Origin: Lentisphaeria bacterium
Lineage (GTDB): Bacteria; Verrucomicrobiota; Lentisphaeria; Oligosphaerales; Oligosphaeraceae
Reading direction: 5' to 3'
Assembly (NCBI GenBank): GCA_016302725.1
Contig: JAEDNB010000051.1
Coordinates: 1-11,517 of the forward strand
Length of the DNA stretch: 11,517 bases
Under the pieces are notes generated by a model that saw only the letters and a program-made list of their open reading frames with translations, searched no databases and was not told where the DNA came from. The translations under genes and the position numbers were made by a program. Numbering within the stretch: the first letter of the stretch is position 1; every line of letters starts with the position of its first letter. Below are positions 7,601 through 11,517 of this stretch, piece by piece.

Positions 7601-9335
7601 CGCAACGCATGAATTTCTCCGCATCCAGGCCAATGACCTCCTCCACCTGGGCCTTCACCTCCCTGGCCTTGTCCGCCACACAGAGCCCATCGCGGGAAAA
7701 CGCCCTCTCCACAGCGCCGAAGGGGGACTGGCTTCCCTTCCGGCGGGTCCGTTTGTGGGCGAACCTCGCCACATACCGGGTCTCCTGGCCCTTTTCCTCA
7801 ATGGAGAACTCCAGTTCCGCCAGCACTTCACCTGCCCCTTCGCTCATGAGGGGGTCCCACTCCGGCCCGATGGACTTGACGCCCTGGTTTTCCAGGCGCG
7901 GGGTGGTGCCATAGAGAGCCAGGCAGATGGCATCCAGGAGGCTGGTCTTTCCCGCGCCGGTGGGGCCGGAAATCAGGAAGAGGCGGGAGGCATAGGCGGG
8001 ATGGGTGAAATCGATGGTGGTATCCCCCAGGAGGGAGTTGAGGTTTCGGCAGTGGAGTTTCCGGAAGCGGAGCACTCCCTTCGCGCAGGTCTTCTCCTCC
8101 TGGCGTCTGCTGGGATCCTGCACGGCGCCTTCCACCTCGGCAAAGCGCTGAAGCAGTTCCTCCCTCCTCTCCGGGGTGATTTCCCGGCGCCCCTCCAGAT
8201 ACTGCTGGAAGACCATCCTGGGGGTGAGCTGGGAAAGGTCCTCCACTGCTTCGCCCTCCTGGCGGGAAGCCGCCCCCCCTTCCGGCAACCGGACCTCCCC
8301 CCGAAGAATGTGCACCCGGCTGTCCATGTACTCCTGGCGCAGTTCCATCATCCAGTCGGAGACCACCCCCTCCTCGCAAACCAGCCGCACCCAAACCTCC
8401 CCCTCCCCTTGACGCAGGGACGACAACGCCTCCCGGATTTCCGCCAGGCTCCCCCGCACAAGCCGCATCTCCTGGAAGCAACTGCTGGGCAGCGGCACCC
8501 TCTGGACCGCCCCCAACTCCCGGGTGTCCAGGAGGACATACTCCGGCGCCGCGCCATCCTCCTTGATGTTCATGGGAAGAAGGGCCCCCGCATAGCGCCA
8601 ATTCCCATGCCCCGCCACCTCCTGCGCCTTGTGGATGTGCCCCAGGGCGATGTAGTCGAAGCAGGGGAATTGCCCCAGTTCCACCCCCTCCAGGTTGCCC
8701 ACGGCCATCTCCGAATCCTGTCCGGGCACACTGCCGAAGACGCTTCCCCGGGCATAAAGATGCCCCATGGCCAAAATGGGGATTTGGCGTCCATGCCGCC
8801 GCTGTTCCGCCAGCGCAAAAAGCCGCCGGTAGTGCTCCGCCACCCCACGGGAAAACCCATCCGACTCCTCTTCCGGGGAATCCTGGGAAGCACCGCCCCG
8901 CCGCCCCACGTTCGCCGCCCGGAGATAGGGGGCGGCACAGACAATGGCCTCCTCCTCCCCCGCCTCGTTCTTCAGGGAAAACACCTCCTTCCCCAGGTCT
9001 TCCGGGTCTACCTCGGCGACGACACGGATCCGGTACCTCTCCAGGAGAGCCTGGGGGGCGTCCAGGAAGGAGGGGCTGTCGTGGTTTCCCGCAATGACCA
9101 CAATCTGCCGGCAGCCCGCCTCCTGAAGGCTGGCCAGGAAATCGTAGTAGAGCCTTCGGGATTCATTGGAGGGGGTACCATTGTCGAAGATGTCCCCCGT
9201 GAAGAGGGCGGCCTGGAAGGCCCCCCTCGACGCCTGCTCCACCAAATGGCCAAAGACCCTCTTCAATTCCTCGTTGCGGCCATGCCCCTCCAGGGACGCC
9301 CCCAGGTGAATGTCACCCACATGCAAAATCTTCAT
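4680..9335 (-). CDS. sbcDC: Fused SbcD-SbcC (Mre11-Rad50) nuclease/ATPase
   Basis: A single 1551-aa frame joins both subunits of the DNA-end-processing, hairpin-cleaving SbcCD complex. The SbcD part (1-402) has all Mre11 metallophosphoesterase motifs: D8-I-H10, GDIFD (47-51), GNHD (83-86), GHL (H192) and ALGHIH (H233, H235). A two-helix segment, 367-402, matches the region that binds Rad50 coiled coils in known complexes. After a linker of about 18 residues, the SbcC part has Walker A GPTGAGKT (457-464), Q-loop LLPQGKFDDF (Q583), long Glu/Lys/Arg/Ala coiled coils, zinc hook C966-P-L-C969, signature LSGGES (1413-1418), Walker B VLLDEGFGTLD (D1447, E1448) and the switch ISHVE. A Lys/Arg-rich tail (about 1516-1551) extends past the usual end. 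The start ATG at 9335 has GAGGAGA with 6-nt spacing and gives the canonical MKILH start. No frameshift or stop separates the halves, and both are full length (about 400 and 1130 aa against 400 and 1048 in E. coli). It is cytoplasmic, with a role in DNA repair or replication-fork maintenance. Confidence 0.95.
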   Translation of the reverse strand: MKILHVGDIHLGASLEGHGRNEELKRVFGHLVEQASRGAFQAALFTGDIFDNGTPSNESRRLYYDFLASLQEAGCRQIVVIAGNHDSPSFLDAPQALLERYRIRVVAEVDPEDLGKEVFSLKNEAGEEEAIVCAAPYLRAANVGRRGGASQDSPEEESDGFSRGVAEHYRRLFALAEQRRHGRQIPILAMGHLYARGSVFGSVPGQDSEMAVGNLEGVELGQFPCFDYIALGHIHKAQEVAGHGNWRYAGALLPMNIKEDGAAPEYVLLDTRELGAVQRVPLPSSCFQEMRLVRGSLAEIREALSSLRQGEGEVWVRLVCEEGVVSDWMMELRQEYMDSRVHILRGEVRLPEGGAASRQEGEAVEDLSQLTPRMVFQQYLEGRREITPERREELLQRFAEVEGAVQDPSRRQEEKTCAKGVLRFRKLHCRNLNSLLGDTTIDFTHPAYASRLFLISGPTGAGKTSLLDAICLALYGTTPRLENQGVKSIGPEWDPLMSEGAGEVLAELEFSIEEKGQETRYVARFAHKRTRRKGSQSPFGAVERAFSRDGLCVADKAREVKAQVEEVIGLDAEKFMRCVLLPQGKFDDFLKAKDDERVPILTAITGTDIYKELGAAVAKRFEEVNEGWMGARLALEKCRVMPEEERAEREREQAAAREELGKWKEKVAAAEENERNFAEKEKVGKALAEKEQERFAAREAKEGASAERRRLEEGNRAILCEASYRQWEAARKNREEGERESRRREGECKERQEAGERAKATLGQAEAALEEARERHGERACLLREAKELEAQANVRGKAYGELCQKAEEVGKGLQAVREEQRKAQEAWEADRRTADEAKAYLESHPGDGELRECRAKWEERRKGLVQEEEALKKGEKGLARAKEALGKAQEELASQESSWGEKQKEAAAAKGQAALLGRELEEALGGKTKEALQEDRDNALLMVSLAAKVQGYQEQRGLLKEGEPCPLCGATEHPYCHGGFPLKTECERVAGRLKACLSRVEDLEKGMALAEKGEARLSQEVENCRERVENARREVERCREEAARCASECQGKALECQGKASELFREFRERLGVSEWPRHEALPKELEKRIAAYGEAWERQERLKGREQEYETGRAERLGREKGLKDQERSLAQELREAREGWEELRRLRREKCDEEDLEAAERKNGEMLEEARKARDKASAACTAAQTERKAAETALEEARRHQETLHATEENARGLFLQELEKNAIDGEKAFLAMWRPHQELQELTKRIQKIDERCVQAEASVEGEARHWREVCARLPEGLDRRRNEEERKEWEEKRAAAEKRERECALLLGEDDKNRAARQENEAEKRRWEAERDIWKQLDDFLGTNKGEGFARIAQGYTFRQLVRLANQNRTLALKRHFTLVGGDAGSPLALNVVDHYRGDITRTVRNLSGGESFEVSLALALGMAEMSAISQKARLGNVLLDEGFGTLDGNALESALELLKELGEKEGAARKLVGIISHVEALKERIETKIEVQKRDGMGRVQGPGVAFTPARPPKEKEKKSGKRGRKAAEGQIADGQGGPGAPEL
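6154..6195 (-). repeat. Tandem 21-bp (one-heptad) repeat in the SbcC coiled coil
   Basis: Bases 6154-6174 and 6175-6195 are adjacent 21-bp copies differing at a single base. They encode the heptads ECQGKAL and ECQGKAS in the coiled-coil strand after the zinc hook. Being exactly seven codons long, the duplication keeps the coiled-coil register. The near-identity suggests a recent duplication. Confidence 0.85.
6213..6276 (-). repeat. Imperfect 42-bp-period repeat in the SbcC coiled coil
   Basis: The 22-nt segments at 6213-6234 and 6255-6276 match at 20 positions and are offset by 42 bp (14 codons, two heptads). They encode EVERCRE and EVENCRE. With the adjacent 21-bp repeat they suggest local growth of the coiled coil by heptad-unit duplication. 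Confidence 0.7.
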
Positions 9336-9341
9336 CGCCTT

Positions 9342-9346
9342 CTCCT
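9342..9346 (-). promoter_or_regulatory. Shine-Dalgarno of the SbcDC gene
   Basis: On the minus strand the sequence is GAGGAGAAGGCG directly before the ATG at 9335, giving AGGAG with a 6-nt spacer. This strong site fixes the start at the canonical Mre11 N-terminus and argues against the in-frame upstream ATG at 9404, which would add 23 residues unlike Mre11. Confidence 0.85.
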
Positions 9347-9433
9347 CGCTTCTCGGAAAGATAAAAAGGCAAGTGCACCATATGACGCCTTGAGCGCAGT
9401 TCACGCACAGGACGACAAAGACGCCGCTGCTTC

Positions 9434-9453
9434 AAACCCGGAGGGCAGGCAGG
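9434..9453. repeat. Decayed copy of the dispersed intergenic repeat
   Basis: These 20 bases match the right-end repeat segment 11456-11475 at 17 of 20 positions, in the same orientation. A second, weaker match follows at 9474-9489 (13 of the first 16 positions). Both lie in the untranslated region before the SbcDC gene. This suggests the repeat family inserts or expands in intergenic DNA and then decays. Confidence 0.5.
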
Positions 9454-9513
9454 CGCCTCCGGCCGCCCGCAGAGAACACCGAGGGCAGGCCCATGCTGCG
9501 CACAGACCTGCCC
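9443..9513 (-). promoter_or_regulatory. Possible alternative hairpins in the SbcDC leader
   Basis: The 7-mer GGGCAGG occurs at 9443-9449 and 9483-9489, each inside a 10-bp direct repeat GAGGGCAGGC (9441-9450 and 9481-9490). Its complement CCTGCCC lies at 9507-9513. In the minus-strand transcript the first arm could pair with either later arm, so the two hairpins exclude each other. This is a structural possibility only; no U-tract, leader peptide or known riboswitch was recognised. Confidence 0.3.
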
Positions 9514-9539
9514 GGGAGGTGATTCACGTGGCTGGGGAA

Positions 9540-9577
9540 TAGATATATAACTATCTACACCCCAATATGTTATAAAG
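9540..9577 (-). promoter_or_regulatory. AT-rich island, candidate SbcDC promoter/operator
   Basis: This is the most AT-rich stretch of the window, in otherwise GC-rich DNA. On the minus strand it offers -10-like hexamers (TATAAC, TATATA/TATATC), but no convincing TTGACA-like box at 16-18 bp. A perfect inverted repeat TAGATA-6 nt-TATCTA sits at 9540-9557 and could be an operator. It lies about 205-240 nt upstream of the SbcDC start and just past the pfp terminator hairpin, where a promoter would be expected. The assignment rests on base composition and position. Confidence 0.4.
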
Positions 9578-9581
9578 ACAT

Positions 9582-9610
9582 GGGCAATTCCTGCGCGGCA
9601 GGAACCGCCC
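9582..9610 (-). terminator. Strong hairpin downstream of pfp, probable terminator
   Basis: On the minus transcript GGGCGGUUCCUGC pairs with GCAGGAAUUGCCC across a 3-nt CGC loop. All 13 positions pair, two as G-U wobbles. On the plus strand those two positions are A-C mismatches, so the structure favours a minus-strand RNA. It begins 37 nt after the pfp stop. The tract that follows is only moderately U-rich (AUGUCUUUAUAAC), so termination efficiency is uncertain. A second short palindrome, CGGTGG-T-CCACCG at 9614-9626, lies between it and the stop. Confidence 0.65.
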
Positions 9611-9646
9611 ATTCGGTGGTCCACCGTGGCTTCCGGAACCCCTGCG

Positions 9647-11302
9647 CTAGAGGTGTTCCAGGGCCAGGGTCTGGGTGGGCTGGTCGCAGACCTCGGCGGG
9701 GCCGAAGTACTGGATTGGGCCGGGATAGCGGAACTCCACGCCCTTCGCCCAGGCCTCGCGGTTGGCCGCCAGGGTCTGGAAGGGCTTGCCCTCCAAGTCC
9801 ACCAGGGCCTTCTTGATCACGGGGACGTCCTTGCCATGGCGGTGCTCCATGTTCATCATCATGGTGAGGGGGATGCCGCCGGCGACCCACTGGTCGATGG
9901 GCTGGGAGATGTTCCGGCAGGAGGCCATGTAGCCCGTCTTGCCCGCCGCGATGAGGGCGCTGGCGGTGTATCCCAGGGAGTAGCAGTAGTTGGCGTCGAA
10001 ATTGGAGGGAGCCGCGCAACGCCCCTCGTATCCGAAGAAATGGCACTGGCTGGAGAACTTCAGCTTCTTGGGCTCGGTGGCGTTCAGGGCGCGGATGTTG
10101 GCTTCAATCATCTCCGCCAGCATCTTCTCCGTTTCAATCTTGGAGACCTGGACATTGCCGTGGGGGTCGCGGTCCCCCACCAACTGGGCCTTGATGGCGG
10201 CGGGCAGGGGGCGGAAGGCCTCCTGGTGGGCGGGGGTCAGGCGCTCTTCCACGAAGGCCACCTTGGCCTCCAGGTCGGTCAGGGCGTCGAAGGCGGCCTG
10301 GTTCTTGGCCAGCAGGTCGTTCAGTTCGGCAATCAGGGTCTGGATTTCGGGGATGAACTCAATGAGCCCCTCGGGAATCAGGACCACGCCGAAATTGAGG
10401 GAGCGGCGGGCGCGCTCCACCACAATCCCGGTGAGCTGGTCCACAATCTGCTTCAGGGAGTATTTCTTGGCGGCGACCTCCTCGGAGACAATGCAGGCCT
10501 GGGGATGGGTCTGGAGGGCGCACTCCAGGGCGATGTGGGAGGCGGAGCGCCCCATGAGCTTGATGAAATGCCAGTATTTCCGGGCGCTGTTGGCGTCCCG
10601 CATGATGTTGCCGATGAGCTCGGAGTAGACCTTGGTGGCGGTATCGAAGCCGAAGGAGACCTCGATCCACTTGTTCTTCAGGTCGCCATCGATGGTCTTG
10701 GGGCATCCGATGACCTGGATGCCGGCCTTCTGCCCCACCAGATACTGGGCCAGGGTGCAGGCGTTGGTGTTGGAGTCGTCACCGCCGATGATGACGATGG
10801 CGGTGATGCCATGGCGCTTGCAGGTCTCCATCACCTTCTGGAACTGCTCCTCCGTCTCCAGTTTTGTGCGGCCGCTGCAAATCATGTCGAAGCCGCCGGT
10901 GTTCCGGTAGCTGTCGATGATTTCATCGGTAAGGAGGAGGGACTTGTCCTCGATGAGCCCGGAGGGCCCGCCCAGGAAGCCGAAGAGCTGGTTCTCACCA
11001 TTGAGCTTCTTCAGCCCGTCGTAGAGCCCCGCGATGACATTGTGTCCCCCAGGAGCCTGGCCGCCGGAGAGAATCACGCCGGCACGGATGGGGGAGGTGG
11101 CCACGGGCGCCCCGGGGACGAAGTCGATGGCGGGCAATCCGTAGGTATCCGGGAAGAGTTTCCGGATGGCCTCCTGGTCAGCCACGGAGTGGGTGGGTTC
11201 GCCAAGCTTGGCCTGGGCAAAGGGGCCGTTCTCCGCCAGGATTTTGGGGAGACGGGGCTGATAGGCGGCGCGGGCTTTCTGGAGGGGAGAGATTTCAGGC
11301 AT
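9647..11302 (-). CDS. pfp: Pyrophosphate--fructose-6-phosphate 1-phosphotransferase
   Basis: This is a reversible glycolytic/gluconeogenic phosphofructokinase using PPi instead of ATP (fructose 6-phosphate + PPi to fructose 1,6-bisphosphate + Pi), acting in the cytoplasm. The 551-aa product is of the long PFP type. Motifs are GGQAPGGHN (80-88) for phosphoryl-donor binding, GGDDS (173-177), PKTIDGD (201-207) with the catalytic Asp, MGRSASHIALE, IPEGLIEF and FGYEGR. D176 replaces the Gly of ATP-dependent enzymes (GGDGS) and K202 replaces the Gly of PGTIDND; both are the accepted markers of PPi use. The start at 11302 is chosen for AAGGA with 5-nt spacing and the family-like MPEISPLQKARAAYQP; the frame stays open to 11365 upstream without family similarity. 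The gene appears monocistronic, with a hairpin after its stop. No truncation or frameshift. Confidence 0.96.
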   Translation of the reverse strand: MPEISPLQKARAAYQPRLPKILAENGPFAQAKLGEPTHSVADQEAIRKLFPDTYGLPAIDFVPGAPVATSPIRAGVILSGGQAPGGHNVIAGLYDGLKKLNGENQLFGFLGGPSGLIEDKSLLLTDEIIDSYRNTGGFDMICSGRTKLETEEQFQKVMETCKRHGITAIVIIGGDDSNTNACTLAQYLVGQKAGIQVIGCPKTIDGDLKNKWIEVSFGFDTATKVYSELIGNIMRDANSARKYWHFIKLMGRSASHIALECALQTHPQACIVSEEVAAKKYSLKQIVDQLTGIVVERARRSLNFGVVLIPEGLIEFIPEIQTLIAELNDLLAKNQAAFDALTDLEAKVAFVEERLTPAHQEAFRPLPAAIKAQLVGDRDPHGNVQVSKIETEKMLAEMIEANIRALNATEPKKLKFSSQCHFFGYEGRCAAPSNFDANYCYSLGYTASALIAAGKTGYMASCRNISQPIDQWVAGGIPLTMMMNMEHRHGKDVPVIKKALVDLEGKPFQTLAANREAWAKGVEFRYPGPIQYFGPAEVCDQPTQTLALEHL

Positions 11303-11307
11303 GGGTG

Positions 11308-11312
11308 TCCTT
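11308..11312 (-). promoter_or_regulatory. Shine-Dalgarno of pfp
   Basis: AAGGA lies five bases upstream of the ATG at 11302 on the minus strand and supports this start over the upstream in-frame ATG at 11365. Confidence 0.7.
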
Positions 11313-11418
11313 GGTTCGTACCGGGGGGAGGGCCATTGCCCCTGGGGCCGGAAAGGGCACGCCAAAAGACAAAGACGGCCTTCCCGGGGAGGGACTTTCA
11401 GAGGAAAAAACGGGGGTT

Positions 11419-11424
11419 AATATA
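11419..11424 (-). promoter_or_regulatory. Weak candidate -10 element for pfp
   Basis: TATATT on the minus strand sits in a short AT-rich patch within GC-rich DNA, about 117 nt before the pfp start. No -35 consensus is visible at 16-18 bp. It is reported only because it is the sole AT-rich patch upstream of pfp. Confidence 0.25.
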
Positions 11425-11441
11425 GCCCCTGCCACACGGCC

Positions 11442-11457
11442 TTCCCCCACGGGGGAA
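11442..11457. repeat. Short palindrome beside the right-end repeat
   Basis: TTCCCCC-AC-GGGGGAA is a perfect 7-bp inverted repeat whose central 2 nt would force opening of the innermost pair. It directly abuts and slightly overlaps the right-end repeat. A related C-run (CCCCCCC followed by GTG) follows the left-end repeat at 93-102, so this may be an edge element of the repeat unit. Confidence 0.45.
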
Positions 11458-11517
11458 ACACGGAGGGCACGGAGGCGCTGCCGCTTTACACGGAGGGCAC
11501 GGAAACGCCCTGCGGGC
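11456..11517. repeat. Right copy of the dispersed repeat, inverted relative to the left copy
   Basis: It contains two copies of ACACGGAGGGCACGG (11458-11472 and 11488-11502), the reverse complement of the left-end 15-mer. Bases 11488-11517 match 35-64 over 30 nt in inverted orientation, and 11456-11475 matches 72-91 over 20 nt. The spacers between the two matched blocks differ (12 nt here, 7 nt at the left), so the pair is not simply one copied block. The window ends inside the repeat, so its far boundary is not visible. Confidence 0.85.

Noticed and set aside
8050..8120. The SbcD-SbcC fusion as an artefact of a sequencing frameshift
   Set aside because: The frame is continuous and codon use is uniform. 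In frame, the junction has the expected SbcD C-terminus, a polar linker and the SbcC N-terminus. A single indel would normally disrupt one side. It cannot be excluded without reads, but the sequence gives no sign of it.
9336..9404. Upstream extension of the SbcDC gene to the ATG at 9404
   Set aside because: The added 23 residues do not resemble Mre11 proteins, and a strong Shine-Dalgarno sits directly before the ATG at 9335.
6402..9542. A 1046-codon open frame on the plus strand antisense to the SbcDC gene
   Set aside because: It is antisense to conserved SbcD/SbcC motifs, Pro/Leu/His-rich and without recognisable domains; a composition shadow. The same applies to plus-strand frames at 77-1318, 4884-6146 and 9626-11425.

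Overview
The window is a GC-rich stretch (mostly G+C at third codon positions, which leaves long open frames antisense to the real genes). It carries five protein-coding genes, all on the minus strand. In transcription order from the right end they are a pyrophosphate-dependent phosphofructokinase (pfp, 9647-11302), a single-polypeptide SbcD-SbcC (Mre11-Rad50) nuclease/ATPase (4680-9335), a secreted protein joining an Fn3-like region, a tyrosine phosphatase and a CBM9-like module (2225-4420), the acetyl-CoA carboxylase beta subunit (accD, 1340-2182), and a WaaF-like lipopolysaccharide heptosyltransferase (116-1210). No tRNA, rRNA, transposase, phage gene or CRISPR array was seen.

The LPS-type glycosyltransferase and the Sec signal peptide point to a diderm bacterium. 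The long-form PPi-PFK, the CBM9-like secreted module and the high GC would fit an anaerobic member of the Planctomycetes-Verrucomicrobia-Chlamydiae group such as Lentisphaerota, Verrucomicrobiota or Kiritimatiellota. That is a low-to-moderate confidence inference from gene types, not from a marker gene.

Layout. pfp stands alone, with its own AAGGA ribosome binding site and a strong hairpin just after its stop. A 311-bp intergenic region with an AT-rich island separates it from the SbcDC gene, which has a near-perfect Shine-Dalgarno. A further 259 bp with a 10-bp perfect inverted repeat precedes the phosphatase gene. The phosphatase gene, accD and the heptosyltransferase follow closely (42 bp, then 27-129 bp depending on the heptosyltransferase start) and are probably one transcript. 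Their known roles (envelope or extracellular, fatty-acid synthesis, LPS core) fit loosely as an envelope-linked cluster.

The standout is the SbcD-SbcC fusion. All Mre11 phosphodiesterase motifs, a Mre11-type C-terminal helical segment, a linker of about 18 residues, and then a full Rad50/SbcC (Walker A, Q-loop, coiled coils, CPLC zinc hook, signature, Walker B, switch His) lie in one uninterrupted 1551-codon frame. The second notable feature is a GTG/CAC-rich repeat family. A copy at each end of the window forms a large inverted pair, and decayed copies lie in the internal intergenic gaps. The window edges coincide with these repeats, so the window may be a contig whose ends were set by repeat-induced assembly breaks.
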